From NCBI GenBank assembly GCA_029706075.1, contig JAINUG010000087.1:930001-994000 (forward strand): a stretch of 64,000 nt of DNA, read 5' to 3'. Every line of letters begins with the position of its first letter. The first letter of the stretch is position 1. This stretch comes from Aldrovandia affinis. Taxonomy: Eukaryota; Chordata; Actinopteri; Notacanthiformes; Halosauridae. Shown one piece after another: positions 37,702-49,458 of this stretch. The translations under genes and the position numbers were made by a program. The notes beneath the pieces were generated by a model. The model did not search any database, was not told where the DNA came from, and saw nothing but the letters and a program-made list of their open reading frames with translations.

Positions 37702-38059
37702 GTTTCCGCTGGGTAATATAGAGCTACTGAGGGCTTCTGGACATAGCCCTGAGCCTTACTGAACCGAGGCGATATGTTACTGTGTAACAGCTTTTCCGTA
37801 GCTGGTGCAGCTATTCCTGCAAAAGCCAGGCCTGAAAAAGTAACACATTTATTTACATTTACACAAAATTTTGCTCCTCTGAAAATTTAGTTTAAAGGCA
37901 GACGGTTTGTTTATGAACTGTGGGAATATCCTGCACCTTTTTTTTTTTTTTTTTTTGCAAATGACCAGATTAATCGTTCCCCTGCAAAAGCCCAAGCAGT
38001 GGGTTTCCCTGGGTAATATAGAGCTACTGAGGGCTTCTGGACAGCCCGAGCCTTACTGA
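37702..38059 (+). repeat. ~60 bp direct duplication 300 bp apart
   Basis: 37702-37762 and 38002-38059 share GTTTCC...GGGTAATATAGAGCTACTGA, GGGCTTCTGGACA and GAGCCTTACTGA with only small indels. Between them are a poly(T) run (37938-37956) and the motif CCTGCAAAAGCC twice (about 37817 and 37981), so the duplicated unit may be larger. Nature unknown. Confidence 0.75.
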
Positions 38060-38264
38060 AAGGCAATAAAAGTGCAATTGTTCTGAAAGTACACATACTC
38101 CGCTCCTCTGTTTAGTGTAGGCAGAGGATGCCCAGATAAACTGCAGCCTGGGTTTACAGATTGTTCCAGGATGTGCAGCCTGGGGGCGGCCTGGAGATTG
38201 GCTGTCCGCTCCCAGGAGGGGGAGACAAGCCAGCATGATTTTGACACGTGCAAGTGATTCTGTG

Positions 38265-38460
38265 TGTGTTGGAGTTACGGTTGATGGCTTGGCGAGTTCC
38301 GTCTCGGAGGAGGCGGTTCAGTTCGTCTTTGTCACTTCCGGTCCCAGAGTTGCGGCAGCAAATTCGCAGTACAAGGGGGAGGGGGAGGTTGAACTAGAAC
38401 AGGGTACAATTGGCCACCGATTTGGGAAAAAATGGAAAAAATCTGAAATTAATAAAACAA
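38265..38460 (+). repeat. 5'-truncated SINE (third family)
   Basis: GAGTTCCGTCTCGGAGGAGG, TTTGTCACTTCCGGTCCCAG, GTTGCGGCAGCAAATTCG and tail GGGTACAATTGGCCACCGAT, TTGGGAAAAAATGG: the body and tail of the SINE seen at 2 kb and 15.6 kb. No tRNA-like head. Confidence 0.75.
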
Positions 38461-39228
38461 CATTAAAAACCCAAGCAGTTGCTGATATGTGATGCACTGT
38501 AATGTCATACATCTGAAAGGCAACCTTGACAGATGGTTGAGTGTTAACAGGTTATGCTGTAAAAGTGCAATAGCTTTGACAATTGTCTCAATAACGGTGA
38601 GTGCTGGTTGGGGAGCTCCAGCCAGGGTTAGAGGTCAGGAGTCAGGATATTAATCCTGAGCCGTGGTGCTTCCCCAAAAAATGCTCCTGAGGAAAAATGT
38701 GTAAGTGAGAAATAGCTGAATGTAAATAATATGAGCATCGTGAAGCAAAGTGAGTCACCCTGGAAAGAAAGTACATAAATTATGCAGTGTATCGCAAATA
38801 CTTTCAAAACCCCTCTTTTTTAAAGCTCCAGGCTTTTGTTTCAGGTACACATCACTATATGTCCGATCCATCTTTTTGTCTCTTTCACTGTTTCAGTCTC
38901 GGTGAGTGGGCTGGGTCTCCTTCTGGCAGCCAAATCTCCACCTCCACCTGGTGATTTATGGAAATTGGATTCTGCAGAGTTGCACTGGATTATGGGAGTT
39001 TGGCACTGAGCAAGACTGATGGAAAGTTTGGGCTATAATTTTGCATAACAGTGAGACAGGAAGAGGCCTAACACAATCAGAGTGTGCTTTGAATAATGTG
39101 TCGTGACTGCCCATACAATGACCCCCAATGACCTTATTTACCATCCACAATAAAGGAAAAATTAGGCTACACTTTTGTTATTCGGGGTACAAATGTGTTA
39201 CATTGTACCTTCAAAGGTTCACATCTTG

Positions 39229-40015
39229 GGCTGTGTTCGAAACCGCTCACTCGTTCCCTATTCCCTATTCCCTATATAGTGTTTACTATATAGTGTACTA
39301 TGTAGCGAACGACAAACTGTTTTCGGATACTACAACTGAACGTCATTTGCGTCCAAAAAAGTGTCGGATATTCAGGTGACGCAAGCGGATGCGCCCAGTA
39401 TTGCGTAAACAAACCGAGCACTCATTGAAATGTAGCAGGTTGAAATGTACTCAGGTGGTATGGGGTTTGCTTGTTCAGTTTTGAATGTTAAATCCCAAAT
39501 AAATTGTTGAAATTCTAATGATGTGCAAGTGTGGTTTTGTCAACTGTGGTGCTGTCTGCTAGCCACTGCTTTAGCCACCAATAGCTACCGTTATGGAAGT
39601 CGTGAGCTAACTAGCTCGTGTGGAGAAAATAACGTTAGGATAACTCACGAGCTCACGACTAGCACCAACTTCCATAGCGATAATAACGGTAGCTATCGGT
39701 GGCTAAAGCAGTTAGCTAACGCTACCATCACCATGATTCCTGTTGCTGTTTTACTGCTGTTGGCTCAACTTTTGTTCTTGAGGCATAAACGGAAGTGTAT
39801 GTATGACGGTAGGACACACCATTGCATTGTGGTACACGGGATAAATTGTAGGGTACATTCGCTGTTCACTACAAATCACGGTGAATTGTGGGTATTTTCT
39901 CGTTCACTATATAGTGAACGAAATTAACATTTTAGAATTCGTTGCACACTACAAAATGGTGTACACACTATATAGTGCACTATATAGTGAATAGGGAGCG
40001 GTTTCGAACACAGCC
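39229..40015. mobile_element. 787 bp MITE with terminal inverted repeats and a nested inverted repeat
   Basis: Both ends read inward GGCTGTGTTCGAAACCGCTC followed by CCTATTC and repeated CTATATAGTG-type motifs. The trinucleotide TTG lies at both outer borders (39226-39228, 40016-40018), compatible with a 3 bp target duplication as in PIF/Harbinger-like elements, but superfamily is inference. The interior contains a second inverted repeat (39566-39610 with 39640-39711). The open frame 39523-39927 runs across this palindrome and is not a recognised protein. Confidence 0.82.
39566..39711. repeat. Inverted repeat nested inside the 787 bp MITE
   Basis: CTGCTTTAGCCACCAATAGC and TACCGTTATGGAAGTCGTGA on the left match, in reverse complement, the right arm ending GGTGGCTAAAGCAG (39698-39711). 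Mismatches and small length differences are present; the loop holds GAAAATAACGTTAG. It may be a separate foldback element inserted in the first, or part of its original core. Confidence 0.8.
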
Positions 40016-41129
40016 TTGGTACACAAGATCCTTCATGATATGGTTTTGTATCTTTTCCCAGTGAAAAAGCCTCCTCCAGTGTGTGCTGCCTGCAGCTGCC
40101 TGTTTTTGACTCTGCAGTCGTGAAAACAGCCGATCTTCAGGGAGGCACCAGTGCTTGTGTGCGTAACATAGAAACGGAGTCGGCAATAAAAATAAAAGTA
40201 AAGAGGAAAAAAAAAAAGTAAAGAGAAAAAGGAAGTACAGAGTATAAAGTGCATGGATGTTCAACCACCAAACAGTCTCTAGATGTATTTTCATTTCAGG
40301 TTTAGAATACTCTGCATTACAACACAGGACAGCTTTCAAACTGTATAAAGTGGGAGGTGTTTTGGCAGGCTTTTAAAGAGTAGCACAAACATTTGTCCGC
40401 AGTTCTGAAATAATTAAAAATGATTCATCAACATAAATTCTGCACAAAATGCATCCAGCTTGCTAGCTTTAAGTCACAGGTTTTCGCTTTCCCGTCCCAC
40501 CGGATTTAACAGTTCAGCTATGATTGTTCTTACCATGTATTAATGCACATCTTGGAAGCTAAATGCTTAAAATGTAAAATGTAAATGTAAGCTACATTGC
40601 TACTGCTGTCTCACAGTTGGGGGTCAATTCATCAACTGTGAGGTCAGCCTCTATTGACCAGTCACTGGTCAAATCCAAGTCCACCTCTAAACAAATGTGT
40701 CCTGATTGGCTGAGCACCAGAAAATTGAAATAGACCATTGAGTCCTGAAAATCAATTTAATTGATTCAGTTATAAATCCCCCACTGCCTTTTCTTTCTCA
40801 TTCTGAGGAAGGGGGGTCTGATGCTCAATACCCAATCTGCCTGTGTACAGTAGCTATCAACCTTTAATTAGGCTGGGCTTTTACTGCAGCCGTGACAAAA
40901 GTCAAATACAAGCACTTCAATGACCACTAATGAAATGATTTAGTAAAAACGATATGCGCTCTACCCTCGCTAATTAAATGATTTTGTAAAAACAATATGC
41001 CCTCTACCCCCTGCTGTCTTTTCCATGTAGGTGCATTTATTTATTTATTTCATTTCTTCTTTATTAAATTTGGCGAGGGGGGATTTATATTTTGTAGTAG
41101 GGCAGGCGCGCCCAAGGAGCAAGATGCAT
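40016..41129. other. No gene recognised
   Basis: Short purine run at 40196-40225 and AAATGTAAATGT words near 40565-40590, otherwise unrecognised. Confidence 0.5.
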
Positions 41130-41360
41130 CCCCTTCTCCAGATAAGAGCTCCGTTTTTAAATGACTCAATTCCCTACATCAATCCACGATAAAAATCTAA
41201 TGGAATGGAAAAGGTCAACCTGCCAGTTAATGACAGACATTTACGCGTGTCCTAATGGCGTGCCCAGTCGGAGGCTAATGACACTCGTCTATAAATTCAG
41301 CCTGCCTTCCCACAAAGCAATATTCATGAGGGTCAAAGCTTTCAACCAAATGTAAGAAAA
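41130..41360. promoter_or_regulatory. Candidate conserved non-coding block
   Basis: Contains CGTTTTTAAATGACTCAATT, GCCAGTTAATGACAGACATT, GGCTAATGACACTC and GCAATATTCATGAGGGTCAA, a density of TAATGA-type cores typical of enhancers. Unique and non-coding. Confidence 0.3.
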
Positions 41361-42939
41361 GTGTAGCATATTTGCAGATGGAGGAGGAGGAGGTGGGGGG
41401 GGGTCAGTGGTTTGGATCCAGATCTCTCAGTCCCTGTTATCACAGCACAAAATGTCCTCCCCCCGAGCCCAACAGGCTTGTTCTGCAGGACACATGGCAC
41501 GGGCCCACTCGTGTCATTGCAGAGTTCCCTCGTGGAGCGCGACTGCTTCGCCTGCCCAAGGGACAAGGAGGGTTCGTTTCGGGTGAAAGAGACATAGAAG
41601 GAGACATAGCTGCGGTGATGTCTATTGATTAACTGAGTTAATGAATGGACTCCAATGCCAAAGAACCCCTTCCCCATAGCGGGGGGCGGGGTGGGAGAGG
41701 GCAAGCTCACTGACCCCTAATTGACGTCTGTCCACCCAAGGTTGCGGGGGGCTATTTGATCGATCCGCTCACAAATTTCTGTAGCAGAGATCCTGACTGG
41801 TCAATCGATCCCAACGTGACCGCCAGAAGCAGGAGTGGTTCTGGAGGCAGGTCTCCTGGGAAACCGCCTGTCGCTTACTTTTCGTCACGTTCACCGTTGA
41901 TTCCTGCAAAGCTTGTAAAACTTCGGATGGCGGCCGTGTCGATGTTGTGAGAGAGCAGCGCTGAGAGCGGTTTGGAAGTGCTCCGTGTGTTTTCTGGGCC
42001 GGTGATGAGGCTTCAGGGCGATGCTAGCACTACGGTGCTGACACTGTGCAGGGTGTAACATCCTGATGCCTGTCCTCTTCAAGAGCCTGCCGCACACTGA
42101 AATGCCTTCTGCCCCTGTCATACAGGGGCTTGTGGAGGGCAATCTGTATCACTGTGGGAGTGGACTGCGGTTACTCCTCTGGTCCCTAAATTTGATTTTA
42201 CCCTCAAATTATTTACTATAAAAATACCACTTTATTTTGAAGTTTATTTATATGTATTTCATCTCTCTCGCTCCCTCTCTTTCCCTCCCTCTATCCATCT
42301 CTCCTCTTCTCCCTTTGTTTGATTTCCTACTGAACAGTGAAATGAAAAGAGCCTGTGAACTCATTTTTATGACGTCGCCCCCAAAACAAAGTTGCGGTGA
42401 TGGATCCCGAGGGGGGACTTCAGTTGGCTTGTCAGAGTGAGTGGGTAGGGGGTGTGTCGGGGTGCACTTTTGTGTCGGAGGGGAGGTGAGTCAATTCCAT
42501 CGAGTCAAACAGATTCAAAGGACACGACTTGACATGCTTACTGCTCTTGTGCTTACCGAATCACGCCAGAGCTTTAATAGCCTGACTGATGACTATCTGC
42601 AGAATTCAATCAGCATGCTTTATGTGCACTGGGTGAGGAGGAGTTGCCATTGTTTGGAAATGGTTGTTCTGTCAATTTACATCCCTAAGGACCACGGAGC
42701 AAAGAAGACCGACAGCCACAAAAGTGATGATGAAGCTTTCTCTGTCCTATTGGTTTAAATTCCCCTGCTGTAGCGTCTTCAGTGAGCGGGGGGAGGAGGG
42801 GGGTGATGATGTGCGTAACCGATTGCCCTTCTTTTCAGTAATTCACTTCCATAAATGTAATTAAGTGTAATCTGGAAATCAATGGAGCGGGCAGGAGATA
42901 GGGTAAGCTGTAGATTCTCACCTAATAAATATGGTAAAG
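41361..42939. other. No gene recognised; GC-rich patches
   Basis: A G-rich run (41372-41405) and a 7 bp stem hairpin CCCCTGT-CAT-ACAGGGG (42112-42128) are present. Open frames here lack family resemblance. Confidence 0.45.
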
Positions 42940-43113
42940 TAGTGCCGCTCAGGGCTTTTGTCCGGGACCCAAGGTCAGGCGTAGGAGGTGTGTCCTGACG
43001 TGTGGCGTTTCCGCCCTCCGGAACTGACAGCGGATGTTCCTGCGATGGTGCGTGCCAGTTATTACAATTGGGCATTCCACGTTGGGGAGAAAAATGAAGA
43101 ATTAAAAAATGTC
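42940..43113 (+). repeat. SINE tail fragment (third family)
   Basis: ATTACAATTGGGCATTCCAC then GTTGGGGAGAAAAATGAAGA (43057-43098) is the tail type shared with the 2, 15.6 and 38.3 kb SINEs. The upstream GC-rich part is only weakly similar. Confidence 0.45.
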
Positions 43114-45029
43114 TACAGGAAAAAATAGACAAAGGGTGGAATAGTGGGAGGTTCTGATCTCACTAGGGAGGAAGAGTGTGGGCAGTAGTGAGGAGGAAGG
43201 GTTTTCACCCTAAGGGGCATCGCTGTGGTACCAACAGCAAAATGTATTACAACAGAAACGCTTTGCTGAAGCGCAGTTATCTGGATGACTCACAGATTGT
43301 GTAAGATGCAGCTTATGCGCTACGAGGGCATATGCTTCACACAAAAGCAATGCGCTGCAAGAATATTCAACAGCAAATATAAAACAAGCTTTCGTTCTGT
43401 TATCTCATATGTACCAAGTGGAGAAAATAAACTGATTAATAATACAAGCGCAGTTAAACCAGTTTCATTTTTAGCCCTCGCTGTAAATGCGACTGGAATT
43501 CAAATGGAACATTACTTCACTTACTGCGCCGTCTTAAAAATCTGCACCACGTGCAAACGTCCAACCGCGGTTAGACTGGGGTGGAAAAGAAAGGCAACAT
43601 CCGTTCAAAAGGTGGTTTTCCAATCAGATTGTGCGCTCAGGACACTGGACACAACTCCCCAGGCGAGGCATTGTTTTCTCTGTGCGTTGCTTTATAGCAA
43701 ACACAGCATCTTTAAGGCAAAATGATACATTAATCTTGTCATCTGTGTCCAGTGTGAGACAACATAACCACGCTTCATAGAAATATTGGTAACACTTCGC
43801 ATTAAGTTGTGCCCACAACTAGTTATATTGTAACTACATACATGTTAGCTATCATTACACATTGTATTATAAATACATATTTATAATTGAATCAGATGGC
43901 TAATAATAACAATATACGGTAGTTAGTTATCATTTACATAATGACATCTAACATGTAACAGTGATGGCCTTGTTTCTCATGTGTAATAACAAACACTGTT
44001 AACTCTTGCATATTTTTTTACATAGCAGTTTCTTAGTAATAGCCGCTTGTTACCAAAGTAATTACGATATAACTACGCAGGTATAAGTGCAACCGTAATG
44101 TACCAAAATCTGTATACCTTTCATCAATTCCCTTATACCTACAGATATTCATATAAACCGCATGTATGACCACTGAATAAACCACAATTCAAACAGAGAA
44201 CATGCTGCACATTTGGGATGTGCATGAGAGGACAAATGAGCTTCAAATAGTTTATGGTTTTTAACCAAGAGATGCCCCCACAATTATCACATTCTTAGTG
44301 CTGGCTGGTTACAATTACACAGAAAATCTAAAGAAAGCTAATGAACAGTTTAAAGGAAGAAAGAAATGCAAATAAAAAAACAGACTAACCTGACTATTCA
44401 TCTAGGCCTATACAATCTTTATTATAGAAATTACTAAAAGGCTAGCAGCTAGCAGGCAAACTAGATAGCAAATCAGCACTTCAGCAGTCTGCTAAATACA
44501 TATTCTATTTCTAATAACAAATATAATATACATCTAGAATGTCTGGTAATACATAGCTTGGCAGCGTGAACGCTCTTACATTTTTTTATCGTCACCTTAA
44601 TGGCTACTTTCAGCTAATCTTGATTCAAGCTAAGGGGCTTTTTGCTATCATTCTGTATGTTCTTGACAGCAGGGATATATATGACTGGAATAAAGGTCAA
44701 TTTCCCAATATCTATTTCCCACAGTGCTAACCCGTGTGTGCACATATACGTATCCACAAAATGCACGGTTTGTCCTGGTTTATTACTTAGGCCTACGTCA
44801 TTTTTTCCAGGCTTTATCATAAAGCTTACACCCTTTTTTTTGGCTTTGCGACAGCTATACACAGGGAGCTCACACACCTGAGAGAATGCCCACTCTTTCG
44901 AATGAGAGGAACTGAGAGAATGAAGACACACAGCAGAATGAGCTGAATCCTCCTCCTCAGCATCCGGAACATTCTGGACTGCCAGCACAACTGACGGACG
45001 GTGACACTGCGTACACCACACAGAGCAGG
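43114..45029. other. No gene; possible MITE in 43790-44170
   Basis: GGTAACACTTCGCATTAAG at 43789 resembles the start of a common fish MITE, with many GTAACTA/TTATTACA words after it, but no matching end was found. The 146-codon frame 43285-43725 has no resemblance. Confidence 0.4.
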
Positions 45030-45238
45030 CAGTGTGGTATAATGGTTAGGGAACTGGGCTTGTAACGTTAAGGTTGCAGGTCCAATCCCCAGGTGGGACA
45101 CTGCCATTGTACCCTTGAGCAAGGTACTTAACCTGAATTGCTTCAGTTAATATCCAGCTGTATAAATGGATTGTAAAGAAATGTAAATTGTAAGTCGCTC
45201 TGGATAAGCGTGTCTGCTAAATGTAATGTAATGTAAAG
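45030..45238 (+). mobile_element. tRNA-derived SINE with L2-type tail and (TGTAA)n end
   Basis: tRNA-like head GTGTGGTATAATGGTTAGGG with B-box-like GGTTGCAGGTCCAATCCCC, a body with TTGTACCCTTGAGCAAGGTA and CCAGCTGTATAAATGGAT, and the LINE-derived tail AAGTCGCTCTGGATAAGCG, TCTGCTAAATG, then TAATGTAATGTAA. The shared tail is how an L2-type LINE mobilises such SINEs; the TGTAA end matches the eel UnaSINE1/UnaL2 description. Confidence 0.92.
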
Positions 45239-45899
45239 AGCACTAATTCACTCAAGTCTCTGGCAAGTTTGCTCCCCATTTCATGACGCAAGAATGATTC
45301 ATGGCTACTTTTTAAGACACAATATTTAATACACTTGTGGTAGAGAATGCTTGGGCTGTTTCCTACAGTGTTCACACTAGCAATATGAACCACATTTGAA
45401 CATCTTTAGCCATAGCTCATATTTCCACATTATCCATTGACGCGGGTTGTGTTTTAGGTACATTAGGTCAGACAGCAGTGTATCTCTCAGGACTGAAACA
45501 TACAACTTACTGGATATCAACGTATTTCTCTTGCATTGCATTGCTCACAAACACATCCCTGAAAATGTGTTCTTACACATTGTTTTATTTTGAACTAAAT
45601 GACTGCCTTCCTGTGAACCCACATTACAGTACTGTAAACCAAGCTCAACTGGCAGTTGCAGAGCTGGTAATAGAACTTGAGCATGGCTCATTCCAGTAGC
45701 ACCTCTGTCCCACTTTATCGCTCCCCGATGATCCTATCAAAACGCCCGAGGAGACCATTTCCTGCACGGTAACCCTTGGCTTGGCTTTTAAATTCTCAAA
45801 GGTTATTGGCGCATTACTGCTCTGCCACCTTCAAGCAACAATAACATTAACTTCATATAGCCACTTCACTATAATTTCTCCTACTTAACCACTCGACAC

Positions 45900-46210
45900 C
45901 CGAGTTATTTTCTCTAAATGAATCAAGAGCTCACTTGCCGGAACTTTTACTGTGAAAATCATTTTGATTCAAGTCACTTTAAAAGGCTAATTTGTTCATT
46001 GCACCTGGATTTAATTAAGCAGCCATAAAGGTGACAAAAGAAATAGAATGAAAAAATGTGCACCCTCTTAATCCTGCATTCATAACATGTCACCCCAGAG
46101 CCTTGAGCGCTTACATCAGGGGAAAGATGAAGGTGCTGCATGGATTGTATATCGACTTATTTCACGGTAAAGTAACCGTTCCATAATTTATCAGGACAGC
46201 GAGGAGAGGT
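45900..46210. promoter_or_regulatory. Candidate conserved non-coding block
   Basis: Unique sequence with AAAAGGCTAATTTGTTCATT, CACCTGGATTTAATTAAGCA, GCCATAAAGGTGAC and CTCTTAATCCTGCATTCAT. No repeat or coding resemblance. Confidence 0.3.
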
Positions 46211-47948
46211 TCTATCACATCCAACAGGAGAAGCTCTCCTCAACTCTCAGGCCGTCAAGAAAGACTGAGGAGACAGCTGTCAGACCACGATTCATCTTCC
46301 ACTCCTGAGCTGAAAACATTGCTGAAGAGTGTCCACGATAACTTGGACCTACCTTTTTCACACGCACATAATTAAGCTTGCCAGGGCCTTATCCACAATT
46401 GTTTATGTAGGTCGATTTCACTCAGCTCAAAACAGACCGTAAAAAAAAAGTATACATTTTGAATCCATCAATAATAATCAGAATATAGCTATAATGTGTT
46501 ATTTCATGCATGGCCAAACAATAGGGCAATACTTCCTTGGAGGCATGTTAATAGCAAACTCACACCCCAGCCAGACCCCGCCTCCTCTGGCAAACTGACT
46601 GTCCCATCCTTGCCTGCGTTGTGCAACCTTACCTGCATGTGCTATCCTGTATGCCAAGTCTTTCGTCTCTAAAAATTAAATGGTGTCGTTTGCAACCAGT
46701 TCACTAATGGGAAGTGTCAGCCAGGCACAGAACAAAGTAAAAGAAGTAATGCAATGTAAAAAAGAATGTTCATAATTTACTTTGCCTTTCAGATAAAACG
46801 TTAAAGAGACAATGGGGAGAACTCGTACTCCTATTGCCAGAAAGGCAAATCACTCAGGGGAAAGTCATGAGCTCATCAGTCCAGGGAATAATGCTGGATA
46901 AATGGATAGGTCCATTTCACCACATGACACAAAACACAAGACTACGGCGCTTAAATAATATTTCAAGAAGAAGGTCTTGCCCTTGGTTTCTAAATGTCTG
47001 AATGTCATTCCACAATAATGTCTGGTATTTAATGTGAAAGACCTTTCGTTGCCCGCAACCTATATTTTATCCAGTTTGCTTCTTCAAATCATTATAAATC
47101 AGTCGATTTGGCTTATTTGAGATTAAAATGTCAATATCTATGCTAAAGCTTACGATACCTAAACCAGGGCAGAAGTGGAGGACCTATCATCGGCTATTAG
47201 GAGCGAGGGCAGATCCAATTATTTGCAGAGAGATGGATGCCATGTAAATGCCAGTGCGGTGACCTGTTCGGCCTTTGCACGCGTGGAACTTTTAATCAAA
47301 AACGTCTCACGACATAAATCAGCATAACAGGCGTCTGAGGGTGGAGCATGCGCTCCTCTGCCTGCACCGGGGTATCGCTGTATTCCGTGAGCAAGCGGCT
47401 TCGCTTTGCCTTGGTGAGCACTGTCCCTCTCTCTGTACACCCACCAAAACACTGAAAGTCTCACCTTTTAACACACGACACAGTAGCGTTCTCGCAACCT
47501 TCGTGTGACATTTTTGTAGCACGACAGCTGCTGTAACATTACTGCAGCCCTGCTGGAACAGCGCAGGCGAGGATTGATCCCATTATTCAGGGATTCATGC
47601 GTGTGTCCGCGAGCGTGAGATCAATGGTGTTTCTCTTGAGCGCAGGCATTTCCACTCTGCCCCGGGAGAGGCCGCACCCTGCTAAGTGGCTTGTCTCTCA
47701 ACAGCCCTGTCATTGCCCAGACAGCTATCTCATACCGCCTTTGTCTGAAAATCCACTCAGTGCGGTCAGAACATTGTGTAGCTGATATGAGCTTCATAAA
47801 CAAGCGAGCAACGGGTGGCGCACGAGCAACCTTTCTCTAAACGCGGTCAGAAGGAGGACGGGGGATCCATTCAGACGCGACACATGCGTTATCTTGCTGC
47901 TACATTTGCGCCCACCTTCTGGGGTGACTTCAGAGTATCTGTCACATA
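46211..47948. other. No gene recognised
   Basis: Unique DNA, more GC-rich and CpG-containing around 47220-47880. No protein family seen. Confidence 0.45.
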
Positions 47949-48503
47949 CAGGTAGCTGCACAAATAAAGGAAACTAAATTCAATTAAGGATTCTGGTGGC
48001 TCTGTTATGATGTGGGGTGCATTTTCCTGGCATGGTTTAGGTCCACGCAACCCCTTAGAGGGAAAGGTAAACAGCAATAAATATAAAGCTGTTCTGTGGG
48101 AGCACCTTCATCCTATTTTGAAGCAGTTCTATCCTAATGGGAGTGGTCTCTTCCAGGATGACAATGCCTCCATCCAGAGGGTATGAGTGGTCATTGAATA
48201 GTTTGATATATAAAAACGATATAAATCATATTCCATGGCCATCTCAGTCATTAGATCTCAACCCAATTGAACACTTATGGGAGATTCTGGAGCAGCACCT
48301 GGGACAGCGTTCTTCACCACTAACAACAAAACATCAAATGATGGAATTTCTCATGGAAGAATGGTGTTGCATCTCTCCAATAGAGTTCCAGACAGTTGTA
48401 GAATCCATGTCAAGATGCATTGAAGCTGTTCTGGTGGCTCATGGTGGCCCAACACCCTATTAAGACTTCATGTTGGTGTTTCCTTTAATTTTCCAGTTAA
48501 CTG
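47949..48503 (+). mobile_element. Deleted Tc1-like element, copy B
   Basis: Ends CAGGTAGCTGCACAAATAAA (left) and CAGTTAACTGGAAAATTAAA (right, reverse complement), flanked by TA (47947-47948, 48504-48505). The relic runs GGSVMMWGAFSWHGL, GLFQDDNAS, then after a frame change WPSQSLDLNPIEHLWEILEQHL, TKHQMMEFLMEEW and SMSRCIEAVLVAHGGPTPY. Transposase sequence starts at the same point after the terminal repeat as in copies A and D. Length 555 bp. Confidence 0.9.
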
Positions 48504-48851
48504 TAGCATAACTTCCATTTTTATAATAACCCCAGTTTTTTGAAAATCCTGCCACCGGAGGACCTGTATATGGTTTATCTTAATTGCAAGCTATTGATAG
48601 AAATTTTAAAATGGGATCCAAATCTTTGGGAGATTTGGGAGAATGAATTAAAAATGGATGACAGTGATTGGTGCATTTAAATCAGTCACCTGACACGGCC
48701 CCCATTTAGCAGCGCTTGGTCGCAAACCGCCTCGCAAAGCGCATTTCCTACAGATGCACTTCCTGCATCGCAAGCAACCATTCAGCTCCTCAAGGTCCCC
48801 ACTATTCCAACACATCTGCCATTAAACAAAGTCCAACGAGTCTGAGACCCC

Positions 48852-48918
48852 GTCTTTGTTGGGATTATAAGAAGCTAGTCTTTGTTGGGATTATAAGCAG
48901 CTAGTCTTTGGTGGGATG
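48852..48918. repeat. 26 bp tandem repeat, 2.6 copies
   Basis: Unit begins GTCTTTGTTGGGATTATAAG and ends AGCTA; copies at 48852, 48878 and partial 48904. Confidence 0.93.
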
Positions 48919-49330
48919 AATAGAGGTGATTGCCTTTATTTTCTAGCGGATAATCTGGGTAAAATTCCAATTTTTTGTTCAGCCTGTGGTCAGAACTGTT
49001 TGAAAAAAGAACACACACACACACACACAGGACATGAAAGACATGCTGGCTCCTATATTAGATAAAAATTTATTTATGTTCTTATTCCTCTCTTTACGCA
49101 TGTCTTTATATCTGTATTACTGTACTTATTCCAGAAATTATTGTAGAAATTGAGCCTTTCGAGGTTTTGACACTAGGTGAATGTGAAACCACAAAGGGCC
49201 TTACTTTGAGGTCACAAAAAACCCATCGCTCGCAAGCAAAGGCAGATAGTTATTTTGGAGTGGTGCAGAGAGAGGCACAATGACTTTGGACTTTTTATCC
49301 CTGTGGGTTTTTTTGCGCTCGCCCTGGGTG

Positions 49331-49458
49331 GGTTGTTTGTGGGTGTGGTTTTGGAATCACAGTTGGTTGTGTGTGGGTGTGGAATCACAGTCAGTGGTTT
49401 GTGGGTGTGGAATCACAGTCAGTGGTTTGTGGGTGTGGAATCACTGTTGGTTGTTTCA
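49331..49458. repeat. 28 bp minisatellite, about 4 copies
   Basis: Unit TGTGGAATCACAGTCAGTGG followed by TTTGTGGG; central copies identical, outer copies diverged. It is GT-rich and open in more than one frame, which creates the spurious 93- and 77-codon frames here. Confidence 0.93.

Noticed and set aside
43285..43725. 146-codon plus-strand frame
   Set aside because: Composition is not protein-like and no domain is recognised; treated as chance.
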